A stretch of 63,682 nucleotides of DNA from CAZGLR01 sp964526635 (GCA_964526635.1 CAZGLR010000005.1:1-63682), one strand, 5' to 3'. Shown: positions 7,739-17,100, numbered from the stretch's first letter. Notes: a model not told the origin generated them from the sequence alone. Numbers and translations are program-made.

Positions 7739-9781
7739 TCAGTCGCGGAATTTCCAGTTAAATCCCCATGAGATATACCAGTCGGTCAGGCTGTAGCCCT
7801 CCATCGTATCGGGGATCTGCCTGAGCATGTTATGGCTTATGAAGAAAAACGTAAAGGTCTTGAGCGAGGCGGTGATTCCCCCGGTGACCAGTGGTGCATT
7901 GGTAAGTTCTTCAAGGCGATGCGAGAGCATAGTTTCGCCATAGCGAATATTCCCCCAGAAGCGCGTACTGATTTGAAAGCGCTCAATATAGTAGCGGAAA
8001 CCGATCTGCGAATCGATATACCAGCGCGGCGAATACGGCGGCCGCGGGCCCCAGCGATCGGAATCGACCCTGCGAATTGTGCTCGAGATAGTGCCATAGA
8101 AAATCCAGAGGCTGTCGAAATCGGCGCGAAGATTGAAATCAGCGAAACGGATGTTATCGTTGTCGGGGAAGACCTCTCCCCCGGGTAAATCGTCGTAGAT
8201 GCGATCGTAGTAAATCGCTTTATCGACTATCCCCAGATTGAGTGAGCCGGACAGTTCGAGATTTTTGAGGTAACGTATCAATGCAATGTTGCCGGTGAAT
8301 CGTTTCTCGGACTCGAGGCTGGGATTGCCATAGTCGGCATAGCCGCCGTTGATAGTCGGATCCTCACGGCGCGCCAGGAAGCGATCAGTGATATCCGGCC
8401 AGCGGGTAAGATAGCCGGTGGAGATGATCCCGTACCATTGTGGCCCCAGATCGCCGGCCCAGCCGAAAGCGCCCTCGATTACCGGCTTTTCATTTTCACC
8501 GGCACGATAGCGGGCAAAGGCAAAGCCATAGCCATCGTTGATGCGAGTCATAGCGCTGATCGTGGCAGTTCCGTAGCGGCGCCGCATGAAATCGAGATTA
8601 TACTGATATTCATCTGCCCCGACCAGGGCGGCCATTTGCAGTGTGCCTGTTGAATCATGACGCAGATACGAGAGTTCGAGAAAATACCGCTCAGGTTTGA
8701 TCGTGCGACCATAGGTCGATCCCTGGGAATCATAGCCGGACCGCGAGGTTTGGTAGTGCAGTTTAGCGGTAATATCGCCGCCGAGCGGGCCCTGTTCGGT
8801 AACAAGTAAGTTATAGGCAATATCCTTGCGGTCGCGTTCATACAAAGCGCCATTGGAGTCCGGCATAATCGGCACTTCGCCCTCGCGACCATGGATGTCG
8901 ATATACCCCTCGAGCCAGGTGGTCGGCCGCAGGCGGCTGAACAGATGACCGGCGATATAATAATCTTCCTCTTCGGCATTGAGATTGGGGCCGTCGCCAA
9001 GACGGTAATCGGTCGATATCGCCAGTCCGAATTTTGGTGAAAACTGGCGGGCCAGTTTAGCCCGGGTATACGCGAAGCCATACCATCCGGTTTCAACGAA
9101 TAACTCCGAACGGGCTTCATCGGGTGGTATGGTAATCGGCTTGAGCACCAGCATCCCCAGGCCGCCGTCGAGCGATGATATCCCCGAAAGCGGGCCCTCG
9201 AGCAGGCCATAGGACCCGACAAAGCTGGTACCGAGATCGCCGTAGTCGATGCGGCCATCGGGCGGAACGAAACGGCCAAACGGCCTGAGTTCATGTTCAC
9301 CTGACTGCACGACCAGATTGCCGCCGGTCAATCCGAATGGTGCGATTGTGGTCCGTACCGGTGTTTCCAGATACGTTTGTGATAAGTACGATGCTTCCTG
9401 ACTGATAAATCCACCGGCATTGCGTGGAAAATGGTCAGATCGTTTGACGTCGTAGTATTTCCATTTGCGGACAAAATGCTCGGTGAGGGTATCGAGCAGC
9501 CGCATCGGCGGCGGAAGCATTTTCTTAGCGGTGGTGGTATCAATAGCTCCCGCGGCGATTAGCGAATCGATGGCAAATCGCGCGGAATCGACAGTATGCG
9601 CGGCAGAATCGACCTGGTGCAGGCTGTCAGCCGATACTGAGTCCGATGGTTGGTCGGAAATCGTCGTATCGGAAATTGCGGCTTCGGTGGTATCCGGGGG
9701 AAGTAAGGGATCATCCTGGGCGTCGGCGACAGCGATACTCAGCAGCAGGGCCGCCAGCAGTTGTAAAAGACGTACCCTCAA
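7739..9781 (-). CDS. outer-membrane beta-barrel protein, TonB-receptor-like
   Basis: I place the start at the TTG at 9781, which overlaps the upstream stop as TTGA. This gives 680 residues with a signal peptide (MRVRLLQLLAALLLSIAVAD, then AQ). Longer upstream reading in this frame only shadows the ECF gene. After a low-complexity Asp/Thr/Ser region (about 22-85) comes a plug-like segment (FGLTGGNLVVQSGEHELRPF), then many alternating amphipathic strands rich in Tyr/Trp/Gly, ending WYISWGFNWKFRD, as in barrels folded by the Bam machinery. Overlap with an ECF S-component suggests that it passes the same small molecule across the outer membrane. No TonB box was identified with certainty. Confidence 0.75.
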   Translation of the reverse strand: MRVRLLQLLAALLLSIAVADAQDDPLLPPDTTEAAISDTTISDQPSDSVSADSLHQVDSAAHTVDSARFAIDSLIAAGAIDTTTAKKMLPPPMRLLDTLTEHFVRKWKYYDVKRSDHFPRNAGGFISQEASYLSQTYLETPVRTTIAPFGLTGGNLVVQSGEHELRPFGRFVPPDGRIDYGDLGTSFVGSYGLLEGPLSGISSLDGGLGMLVLKPITIPPDEARSELFVETGWYGFAYTRAKLARQFSPKFGLAISTDYRLGDGPNLNAEEEDYYIAGHLFSRLRPTTWLEGYIDIHGREGEVPIMPDSNGALYERDRKDIAYNLLVTEQGPLGGDITAKLHYQTSRSGYDSQGSTYGRTIKPERYFLELSYLRHDSTGTLQMAALVGADEYQYNLDFMRRRYGTATISAMTRINDGYGFAFARYRAGENEKPVIEGAFGWAGDLGPQWYGIISTGYLTRWPDITDRFLARREDPTINGGYADYGNPSLESEKRFTGNIALIRYLKNLELSGSLNLGIVDKAIYYDRIYDDLPGGEVFPDNDNIRFADFNLRADFDSLWIFYGTISSTIRRVDSDRWGPRPPYSPRWYIDSQIGFRYYIERFQISTRFWGNIRYGETMLSHRLEELTNAPLVTGGITASLKTFTFFFISHNMLRQIPDTMEGYSLTDWYISWGFNWKFRD

Positions 9782-10302
9782 TACCGCCGCTCCCGTGTGG
9801 CAAGTCTGACCAATACCGGATAACATATGGGGTATAGTATGGCATTGGAGATGATTGTCGCCACTGAAAAAAGCAGGCCTGAGACAAACGATGGCCAGAA
9901 CGGCTGATACAGCCAGGCCGAGACGCCATTCATAATAATCTGAAAAACAAGTCCCGAGGTCAGACCCATCACTATCATGATGAGAAATCCGACGAAACTG
10001 ACGGCAGCCATAAGACGTGACTGTGAGATCACTCCACCCAGCGCACCGACGCAAGTCATCCCGGTCACCTGGGCTATGGTAATCGGCAGCGAGGCCATGC
10101 CAAGCGGATTGAAGACAGTCCAGAGCAGCATCCCGAGCGCCCCGACCGACAGGCCGGTAGTTATACCGAGCACTGCACCGGAGGCGAAGACGACGATGAA
10201 GATCAAACTGACATTGGGAATATACAGGCTGGCCAAAGCGGCAACATAGGCCAGGGCGGAAAGTATAGCCACCCTGGCTACAAATCTGCTCGATGATTTC
10301 AT
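9778..10302 (-). CDS. ECF transporter S-component-like membrane protein
   Basis: A 174-residue, very hydrophobic protein with five or six membrane helices. Its Gly-rich helices (FASGAVLGITTGLSVGALGM, GALGGVISQSRLMAAVSFVG) resemble the substrate-binding S-components of energy-coupling-factor vitamin transporters. ECF S-components capture vitamins such as riboflavin, cobalamin or biotin and need the EcfA/EcfT module, which is not encoded nearby. The ATG overlaps the protease stop by one base (TAATG), and its TGA overlaps the outer-membrane protein start. The substrate cannot be read from sequence and no riboswitch was seen. Confidence 0.7.
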   Translation of the reverse strand: MKSSSRFVARVAILSALAYVAALASLYIPNVSLIFIVVFASGAVLGITTGLSVGALGMLLWTVFNPLGMASLPITIAQVTGMTCVGALGGVISQSRLMAAVSFVGFLIMIVMGLTSGLVFQIIMNGVSAWLYQPFWPSFVSGLLFSVATIISNAILYPICYPVLVRLATRERRY

Positions 10303-12389
10303 TACTGCAAGACGAGGAATTTTTTGACTTCGGTTTGTCCCGCGAATTCGATGACAGCCAGATATGGTCCCGCGGCCACCGGGGCGCCACCCTCGTTGGT
10401 TAAATCCCAGTCAACAATAACCTCGCTGCCGCTGCCACCGGATCCAAACAGTTTGCGTACCAGATCCCCCGACAAAGTCAGAATAGTCACCGACATATCG
10501 CCGGTTGAACCGCTGCCGGTTTCCTGCAGGCCCTTGAAGTGAATTGTAGAATAATTCTGGGTCCAGATGGGATTGGGATATGGTTCAAAAATCGTGGTCG
10601 CACCGATTGCCTGAATCGTAAACGTCGAAGCGGATACGATTTGTGTCGTAGGATTATCTATGTCGGTTATTCTGATAAGGCATTGATCCGAGGGTGTATC
10701 GGGCACAGTCCATTGATACAGCAGCGAATTGGCCGTGGTGGTAACTTCAGTCCAGCTCTGGCCGTTGTCGATGGATAATTCGATACGGACGGTCGTCACA
10801 CTGTCGCCAAGAAACCAGGTGATGGCATAAGGATTGCCGACAAACAGCTCTTCCCCGCCGCTGGGGGTTGCCACCCCCTCGGCCAGCGGCGTAATATTCA
10901 TTGTATAGTCGGTTTCCCACAAGTTACCGTCGAGAACTGCCGCGATGATCATCATTTTATCAAAATCTGGTGCATTCGGTAGCAAAATCCGGGTCGTATT
11001 GGAGTCATAGCTGAGCGTATCGATCCAAATATCCTGCAGCAAATCGCCGGGATTGGCCGGGAGGCCGATAACAGTTATATCCCAGGGCTGTGTCCGATCG
11101 AGATCAACCGCAATCGCCAAGCCGCTCGGTGAACTCGACAAATTTTGCAACTCGATATAACTGGCGCCCAGATTGCCGGGCCGTTTGGTTGTATCCGGCG
11201 AGATTGTCGTCGGGTAGCTGGTGACAGTCCTGAATCGATTCACCTTGTTGTAGTTAAGCGCTTCATCGAAGTATTGCGTCCCGCGCGTCCAGTTGCCGGT
11301 AAAGGCATTCCATTGTGTGAACCGTTTGAACATTTCACGAAGATCGAGGGAATCGGCTGAATACGCCGCAATCTGGTCTTTGGTCGCCTGAATCCATTGC
11401 GGACCGGGAGCGCTGCCGCACTGGAGCCATATGTCACGAATAATGTCCGGGCCGAATTTTTCCACCAGAAACAGCGGCCAGATAACGGAGCCATACATGT
11501 GCAAATTATAGTTTATGAGAGTCCCGCCGAACTGGGTGCCATCGCGCAACGAAAACTGCGGATTGCCGTAGAAATACGGTAAATACGTGTAATAATCATT
11601 GACGTTATCGTACATCTCCTCTTCGCCATACGTGCCAGTCATCTCCAGCCAGGCGGGAGAGGCATTGTTGGTACCCACATGACGGTCGATTTCGACTTCG
11701 GTTTTGTCGATGGCGAAATGAATAGTATGGAATAATTCATGGGCAAGTGTCACCAGAAGCGGACTGATCCGGTCATTGGCATATCCGGCAAATCCGGCAA
11801 AATCGTTTTCGAGAATCAAATAGGTCGGCGTCGTCATGGGTGGGTAGGTGCCGTCGATCAAGTAAGTCAGCCCGAAGGCATTGGCCTGCCCGCCGACATC
11901 GGCCAGATAGATATCGAGGCGGCCATCCCAGAGGGTATCGACCAGGGTATCGCTGATGGGACCGGGGTAGCCGAGTTCGGTGACATAACGATTAAGCACA
12001 AATTCGGCCTGCCGGGCCGCGATATAGACGAAGTTGGGGACGCCGGCAACGCTGTCCTGCTGATTGAATTCATAGACAGCATGAGTTCCCAGGTTGGTGT
12101 AGTGGAACAGGAAATTAGTTGTGCCATAAGAAAAACTCAGAGTATCCTGGCGGTCGAAGATAGACATCGGCGATGCCGCCAGCGGGCGCATCTGCTCCAT
12201 CTGGAGAACCACGGGCGTCAGGCATTTAATCGGGGGAACTTCACCGGCCGCCATCTGGCTCCGATAGTAGTCGAAATAGGCTTCCATCGCACCTTTGTAG
12301 TCGTTGAAATCCTCGACCGACATTGTTTCGGCCGGAAGTGATGCGACCGTCAGGATGGCTGCTATCAGAAATGCTAAGATTGCTTTCAC
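10302..12389 (-). CDS. secreted zinc metalloprotease, MXAN_6640-like, with C-terminal sorting-type domain
   Basis: A 695-residue exported protein starting at a GTG, with a signal peptide (KAILAFLIAAILTVASLPAE). The zinc-binding HExxH motif is HELFHTIHF near residue 215, followed by SPAWLEMTGTYGEEEMYD with a candidate third ligand, an arrangement I associate with MXAN_6640-family putative metalloproteases. An Ig-like region (about 500-590, LSIDNGQSWTEV) follows. The last 90 residues (YPNP, VDWDLTNEGGAPVAAGPYLA, ending VKKFLVLQ) form a FlgD/Por-type domain common on secreted FCB proteins. The gene is 18 bp downstream of the PHP gene and coupled to the ECF gene. Confidence 0.82.
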   Translation of the reverse strand: MKAILAFLIAAILTVASLPAETMSVEDFNDYKGAMEAYFDYYRSQMAAGEVPPIKCLTPVVLQMEQMRPLAASPMSIFDRQDTLSFSYGTTNFLFHYTNLGTHAVYEFNQQDSVAGVPNFVYIAARQAEFVLNRYVTELGYPGPISDTLVDTLWDGRLDIYLADVGGQANAFGLTYLIDGTYPPMTTPTYLILENDFAGFAGYANDRISPLLVTLAHELFHTIHFAIDKTEVEIDRHVGTNNASPAWLEMTGTYGEEEMYDNVNDYYTYLPYFYGNPQFSLRDGTQFGGTLINYNLHMYGSVIWPLFLVEKFGPDIIRDIWLQCGSAPGPQWIQATKDQIAAYSADSLDLREMFKRFTQWNAFTGNWTRGTQYFDEALNYNKVNRFRTVTSYPTTISPDTTKRPGNLGASYIELQNLSSSPSGLAIAVDLDRTQPWDITVIGLPANPGDLLQDIWIDTLSYDSNTTRILLPNAPDFDKMMIIAAVLDGNLWETDYTMNITPLAEGVATPSGGEELFVGNPYAITWFLGDSVTTVRIELSIDNGQSWTEVTTTANSLLYQWTVPDTPSDQCLIRITDIDNPTTQIVSASTFTIQAIGATTIFEPYPNPIWTQNYSTIHFKGLQETGSGSTGDMSVTILTLSGDLVRKLFGSGGSGSEVIVDWDLTNEGGAPVAAGPYLAVIEFAGQTEVKKFLVLQ

Positions 12390-12407
12390 GATCTGCGCTC
12401 CACTGTC

Positions 12408-13244
12408 TTAGGTCTGCTGAACTCGCTGTTGCAGGCGGATCTTCATGGCATCGAGGTATTCATAGGGAACCTTTTCTTCACCGATGTCACCATAGCGCCC
12501 CTTGCGATTATGAGAATCGGAACCGCCGGTACATACCAGATTGTACTTCTGTGCCAGACTGCGATACCGCTTGCGGTCAGATGCGGTATGAGAGGGATGG
12601 AATATTTCAATACCATCCATGCCGTCACCAGCCAGTTCCGGGATCATTTCGTCACGATTAGTCAGCGCCGGATGCGCCATCACAACCAGTCCTCCGGCTT
12701 GATGAATCAGTTCGATAGCCGCCCGGGGCGTTATCTTAGCCTTGGGCACATACACGGGGCCGTTGAGAAACAAATACTTATCAAAAGCCTCCTGATATGT
12801 TGTCACATGCTTCTTGCGATACAAGGCCTCGGCTACATGTGGTCGCCCGATCGCCGATTCTCCCGCGATTTTCAGTACTTCGTCAAAATCGAGGTTAATT
12901 CCCAATTCGGCCAGGCGGTCCAACATCTTTATACCCCGTTCATGCCGAATCAGCCGAAATCTATCCAGAGCCGCGTGCAGCTTGGAATTATCGGTATCAA
13001 ACATATATCCGAGCATATGGATGTCATCATCGGCCTTCGATGCCGACAATTCGATTCCTGATATCATTTCAATATCTTTGCCACGGGCGTATTCGGCGGC
13101 CTCAACGAATCCCGACACAGCATCGTGATCAGTAATCGAGATCGCCCGCAGTCCCAGGCGAAGAGCACTATCAATCACCTGCTGAGGCGTCTGTCGGCCG
13201 TCACTGTGGTCAGTGTGCATATGCAGGTCTATCAGGTCAGGCAT
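12408..13244 (-). CDS. PHP-domain phosphoesterase, RNase AM / YciV-like
   Basis: A 278-residue cytoplasmic PHP-family enzyme. Metal-binding motifs are DLHMHTDHSDG (6-16), SITDHDAV (36-43), a glutamate in SGIELSA, IGRPHVAEAL, VVMAHPALTN and TGGSDSHNRKG near the end. Length and motif order match bacterial 3',5'-nucleoside bisphosphate phosphatases / 5'-3' exoribonuclease AM (YciV). Known members trim RNA 5' ends or hydrolyse pAp, and this product probably does likewise. The start overlaps the FTCD stop by 8 bp. Confidence 0.85.
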   Translation of the reverse strand: MPDLIDLHMHTDHSDGRQTPQQVIDSALRLGLRAISITDHDAVSGFVEAAEYARGKDIEMISGIELSASKADDDIHMLGYMFDTDNSKLHAALDRFRLIRHERGIKMLDRLAELGINLDFDEVLKIAGESAIGRPHVAEALYRKKHVTTYQEAFDKYLFLNGPVYVPKAKITPRAAIELIHQAGGLVVMAHPALTNRDEMIPELAGDGMDGIEIFHPSHTASDRKRYRSLAQKYNLVCTGGSDSHNRKGRYGDIGEEKVPYEYLDAMKIRLQQRVQQT

Positions 13245-14772
13245 TCAAAATCTTCTGCTCAACAATTCGCAGGACTTCCTCCGTCTGTGCTTCTCCCCGT
13301 GCCTTAAAACCCTCGATCTCACCGGTAAGTTTCATGACAAAGTCTTTATCTGACAATCCGCTCAAATTTATTCGGACATTCAAAATAGCGCCTTCGAGCC
13401 CGGCTCGAGCCATAAGCGCTCCGACGCCGGCGTCGGTGATTGAGTTTTCATTGCCCTTTTCGGCGACAACTTTAACCAGCGAAAGAACTTCCAGCGCTTT
13501 TTCGGCGACCTTCAGCGGAACCAGGGCCGCGCCCTTGTTAGCATCTTCGATTTCGACGGCCCGCTTCTTGACCTCTTCATCAGTATCCTTGGGCAATTTC
13601 ATCGCCTGCATGACACGATCGAACGCGTCCTTATCCTTGACAATCAGCTCTGTCAGTTCCTGGCGGAGCGATTCCGACTGATTTAAAATAGCGCCGATCT
13701 CATCGTGGACGCTTTTGTATTTTTTCTTGGTGACCGTCAGACGAGCGACCATCGAGGCCAGTGCGGCGCCCAGCGCTCCGGCTGCGGCCGCCACCGAGCC
13801 GCCGCCCGGGGCGGGCGAGGCCGAGGCCACTTCATTGACGAAATCATCAACACCCTTGGACTTAGCCTCCGCTGCCGATTTGAGCTTTTCCTCCAGAATC
13901 TGATCCCTGGAAAAATTCTCGAGCTGCAAATACCAGTCGACAGCGTTGATCAAAGCATCGTTGGGAACCAGACCAATTATTTCCGACGACGTGACATTGA
14001 CGCCATAGCGGGCGGCCTCGAGTTTGATCACTTCAAAGACACGATGCATCGGGGTCTTTTTGTAATTGACCAGATTCATCGACACCTGGACGCAATTACG
14101 GTCTTCGATTTCGAAACCGAGCGCCTTGCAGTACATAAATCCGCCGGAACGGGAACGAACCGCCTTGGCGACTTTCTTGGCGATTTTGATATCATTGGTG
14201 CCAAGGTAGACGTTGTAGGCGACCAGGGGAAGGCGCACACCGATAGCGGTGCAGCCGGCCTTGACATTCATCTTTTCAGGGCCGTAGTCGGGCTTGCGCT
14301 TTTCATCGGTCCCGATCGCCGTGGAGAGTTCCTCGTATTCGCCCTTACGGACTTTGGCGAGATTCTTGCGGCTCTTGGTCGTCGCCGATTCCTCGTACAT
14401 GAACACCGGAATCTGCAGTTCATTGCCTACTCGTTCAGCCAGTTCGATGGCCAGTTGTTTGCATTCGGCTACAGTGATATCGCTGATGGGGATAAACGGG
14501 CAGACATCGGTGGCGCCCATGCGGGGATGCTCACCGGTATGCGTTGACATATCAATCAGTTCGGCGGCCTTTTTACAGGCCCGAAATGCGGCCTCCTTGA
14601 CTTCCAGGGGAGGCCCGACGAATGTGACCACAGCGCGATTGTGTGAGGCATCCATCTCACGATCGAGCAAAGTGATACCATCGACCGAGGTGATCGCATT
14701 GATAATGTCATCGATAACTTCCGGGCGCCTCCCTTCTGAGAAATTCGGGACGCATTCGACAATCTGTGGCAT
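13237..14772 (-). CDS. ftcD: bifunctional glutamate formimidoyltransferase / formimidotetrahydrofolate cyclodeaminase
   Basis: A 511-residue fusion of the two enzymes that move the formimino group from formiminoglutamate (histidine breakdown) to tetrahydrofolate and convert it to 5,10-methenyl-THF with release of ammonia. Residues 1-300 are the transferase (VECVPNFSEGRRPEVID, HTGEHPRMGATDVCPFIP). Residues 310-505 are the cyclodeaminase (ASASPAPGGGSVAAAAGALG, then long helices). This is the domain order of the animal enzyme; many bacteria have separate proteins. CGGAG precedes the ATG. No hut genes are in the window, so it may serve one-carbon supply more generally. Confidence 0.93.
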   Translation of the reverse strand: MPQIVECVPNFSEGRRPEVIDDIINAITSVDGITLLDREMDASHNRAVVTFVGPPLEVKEAAFRACKKAAELIDMSTHTGEHPRMGATDVCPFIPISDITVAECKQLAIELAERVGNELQIPVFMYEESATTKSRKNLAKVRKGEYEELSTAIGTDEKRKPDYGPEKMNVKAGCTAIGVRLPLVAYNVYLGTNDIKIAKKVAKAVRSRSGGFMYCKALGFEIEDRNCVQVSMNLVNYKKTPMHRVFEVIKLEAARYGVNVTSSEIIGLVPNDALINAVDWYLQLENFSRDQILEEKLKSAAEAKSKGVDDFVNEVASASPAPGGGSVAAAAGALGAALASMVARLTVTKKKYKSVHDEIGAILNQSESLRQELTELIVKDKDAFDRVMQAMKLPKDTDEEVKKRAVEIEDANKGAALVPLKVAEKALEVLSLVKVVAEKGNENSITDAGVGALMARAGLEGAILNVRINLSGLSDKDFVMKLTGEIEGFKARGEAQTEEVLRIVEQKILNA

Positions 14773-14773
14773 A

Positions 14774-15766
14774 TTATCTACTCCGTTTTTTGACAGTCTT
14801 TGGTGTTCGTTTCCGCGAGTGGCTTTGGTATCCTTTGAGACCCCAGGCGAGCAGCGGAATCATGATTTCATGATGTCCGGTAAAGGAATAGCCGGTGCCG
14901 CCGTGCAGGGTCGGCCGCCGGACGACATTGGTGTTGGGGCGATAGTGCTGGATCATGTCAAAATTCGCGGTAATAATCTTCTTCGGTTTACCATAGATAT
15001 TACGCGCTACCGTCAGCGCTTTGAGAAAAACTTCGGGAAGAATCACGGCTGAACCGACGTTGAGAAATACGCCGCCGTTTTCTCCCCGCGAAATCTGATG
15101 CGCCAGCAACTTGAAATCGTGATGGCTGGCTTCGGCCGCGGCGCCGGCATCATAGCCGGGATGCTGGCAGACAATATCGGTATCGACAGCTATGTGGACC
15201 GTGGCCGGTAATCCCAGGCGATAGCAACTGGCCAATAGCGATTTTTCGCGGTACTTCGTTTTTGAATCCTCCAGCACCGCACCGGCCGCCTGGCCAAGGC
15301 CAATCCGGTGTTCGGTGGCAAAGGCTACTATCCTGGCATAATGCGCCGCGGTTTCCGCCGACATCCCAAAGCTGCCATCACCGATACCGGCGGCGACATC
15401 CTCGGACGTTTCGCCGATCATGGCTATTTCACTGTCGTGGATAATCCCCGAACCATTAAGACAAATGCCGGTGATAAAGCCCTGCTTCATGAGGTCGATA
15501 ACGATGGCATTCAGTCCGACCTTGATCAGATGTCCGCCGGCCATCAGCAAAACCGGTTTGCTGCGCTTTCTGGCGGAAAGGACTGATTTAATCAGGGCCT
15601 TGAGATCATCGGCCTTGAGAAACCCGGGCAGGGCATCAAAAAAATCGACCGCACCCTTACCGGACAACACCGACCCCATCCGTCCAGCCGAGGCCAGTGA
15701 TGGACGCGTGTCGAGAGGGATCGTTTTTATTTTGGAGAGATCAACCGTCTTAAAGGCGCCCTTCAA
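14774..15766 (-). CDS. deoxyhypusine synthase-like protein
   Basis: A 330-residue protein of the deoxyhypusine synthase fold family (COG1899-like). Recognisable segments are MAGGHLIKVGLNAIVIDLM, GSGIIHDSEIAMIGETSEDV, DGSFGMSAETA and HIAVDTDIVCQHPG. True deoxyhypusine synthase modifies eIF5A, which bacteria lack, so a polyamine-related or other NAD-dependent reaction is more likely. The region aligned by eye with the catalytic lysine of the eukaryotic enzyme reads RRPTLHGGTGYSFTG and has no lysine. The TTG start overlaps the DUF3108 stop (TTGA) and has GGAGT before it. The C-terminus is basic (HSRKRTPKTVKKRSR). Confidence 0.85.
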   Translation of the reverse strand: MKGAFKTVDLSKIKTIPLDTRPSLASAGRMGSVLSGKGAVDFFDALPGFLKADDLKALIKSVLSARKRSKPVLLMAGGHLIKVGLNAIVIDLMKQGFITGICLNGSGIIHDSEIAMIGETSEDVAAGIGDGSFGMSAETAAHYARIVAFATEHRIGLGQAAGAVLEDSKTKYREKSLLASCYRLGLPATVHIAVDTDIVCQHPGYDAGAAAEASHHDFKLLAHQISRGENGGVFLNVGSAVILPEVFLKALTVARNIYGKPKKIITANFDMIQHYRPNTNVVRRPTLHGGTGYSFTGHHEIMIPLLAWGLKGYQSHSRKRTPKTVKKRSR

Positions 15767-16590
15767 AACTCCTCCAGTTGCCCCAGCGAATAATCGATCA
15801 ATTCTGCGTTAATAGATCCGACCAGAACCCGGGACTTCATCAACACCGGCATTTTGACCCGGTCATCGGTGAGCCATACCTTGAGTTTGCCCTCATGTTT
15901 GAAAATCCCGGCCGCCTTCATCACCGGTTCCACGACAAGACAATCGAATTCACCGGCCTTCGTCTTGATACGCTCTTTTTCCAGGACTTTTACTTCCAGC
16001 GGGTAATGGCGGCCATCGACAAAACTGTCGACAAAAACCGACGTGCCCACCTTCAGGGGCTGGGTACGCACGAAATACATGATCGATAAGGCGTCCTGCA
16101 CATATGGTGCGATCTCATGCACCGAGTCCTCATAGACCACCGTATGATTGACCTGATCGAACGAGTAAACCCGGTGTGAGCGGTAATTGCCCTCGCGAAG
16201 ATTTTTATCAAAATGCCACGAAAAAATGCCAAGGGCATCAACTATCGACTCCACGCGATCTTTTACCGGATAAAACGACGACACGAATTTATTCGATTCG
16301 GCGGTTGAGACGATGCGGTAGGCAGGACGGTCCTCGAATTCGACCAGTTCAGCGACTTCGAGAGTGGCTGTGCCGGCAGTGATGAAACCATATCCGATTT
16401 CGAACACAAGCTGTTCCCCGACGCCGAACGCAATATTTTCAACATACCTGCTGAGCGGCCCCTGTGGGACTAAGTCAGTTTCGGACATATCCTGTGCGAT
16501 GCCATACTGGACCGTAACGAAATAGGCCAGCGGCAATATCCCGAGAATAATCAATGTCGCAATTGCAATATGTTTCACTGCCTGTATCAT
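15763..16590 (-). CDS. DUF3108 exported or membrane-anchored protein
   Basis: A 275-residue protein with an N-terminal hydrophobic helix (IAIATLIILGILPLAYFVTV), so it faces the periplasm either anchored or cleaved. The rest is a beta-rich DUF3108 domain: FGVGEQLVFEIGYGFITAGT, YRIVSTAESNKFVSSFYPV, SWHFDKNLREGNYRSHRVYS, GEFDCLVVEPVM, and LKVWLTDDRVKMPVLMKSR. This pattern is shared with proteins of unknown function thought to act in the envelope. It lies 24 bp after the phosphatase gene and overlaps the next start. Confidence 0.85.
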   Translation of the reverse strand: MIQAVKHIAIATLIILGILPLAYFVTVQYGIAQDMSETDLVPQGPLSRYVENIAFGVGEQLVFEIGYGFITAGTATLEVAELVEFEDRPAYRIVSTAESNKFVSSFYPVKDRVESIVDALGIFSWHFDKNLREGNYRSHRVYSFDQVNHTVVYEDSVHEIAPYVQDALSIMYFVRTQPLKVGTSVFVDSFVDGRHYPLEVKVLEKERIKTKAGEFDCLVVEPVMKAAGIFKHEGKLKVWLTDDRVKMPVLMKSRVLVGSINAELIDYSLGQLEEF

Positions 16591-16614
16591 CCTGTCGTCT
16601 TATTACACTCCATG

Positions 16615-17100
16615 TTACTTTTTATACTTCTCAGCCGCTTTCAGAATATCCGGGAGGATCCGGCCAAGTTCTTCTCCGATTTCAAGAAACGTATGATTAT
16701 ACATATCGAGTGACCCGCCGATCGGGTCAGCCACCCCTTCGCCATCGTCACTGTCTTCAGGATACTTTTTCAGCAGAAAGGTCTTTTCGGCAGCCTCCGG
16801 AGAAGTATTGATTACGTCGCGATAATGCGAGGGTGTCATTACCAGGATCAAATCAACATCCTCGAGCAGTTCCCGTGAAGTCGGGCGCGAGCGATGATTC
16901 GAGATGTCGGCATGCCAGGTTTTGGCGGCTTCGACAGCATAGGTCGTCGCCGGCAAACCCGGGGCAGCGGCGGTACCGGCCGACAAGACTTCAACATGGT
17001 CGGCATCATGGTTTCTCAGCAGCGCTCGCAGGCCGCCCTCGGCCATCGGTGAGCGGCAGGTATTTCCGGTGCAGACGAAGAGAACTTTAAAAGCCTCCAT
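16615..17100 (-). CDS. low-molecular-weight protein tyrosine/arginine phosphatase
   Basis: A 161-residue cytoplasmic phosphatase of the LMW-PTP family. The P-loop CTGNTCR (C10 to R16) lies at the N-terminus and the general-acid aspartate is in VADPIGG near residue 128. Next to a Sua5/YwlC gene this arrangement matches ywlC-ywlE in Bacillus, where YwlE dephosphorylates protein arginine, so a YwlE-like role is plausible. The start lies inside the end of the upstream gene (14-bp overlap). Confidence 0.9.
   Translation of the reverse strand: MEAFKVLFVCTGNTCRSPMAEGGLRALLRNHDADHVEVLSAGTAAAPGLPATTYAVEAAKTWHADISNHRSRPTSRELLEDVDLILVMTPSHYRDVINTSPEAAEKTFLLKKYPEDSDDGEGVADPIGGSLDMYNHTFLEIGEELGRILPDILKAAEKYKK

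Noticed and set aside
9782..10390. N-terminal extension of the outer-membrane barrel frame across the ECF gene
   Set aside because: The extension has no signal peptide or membrane character, and the ECF S-component frame on the same strand is clearly the real gene. The signal peptide begins at the TTG at 9781.
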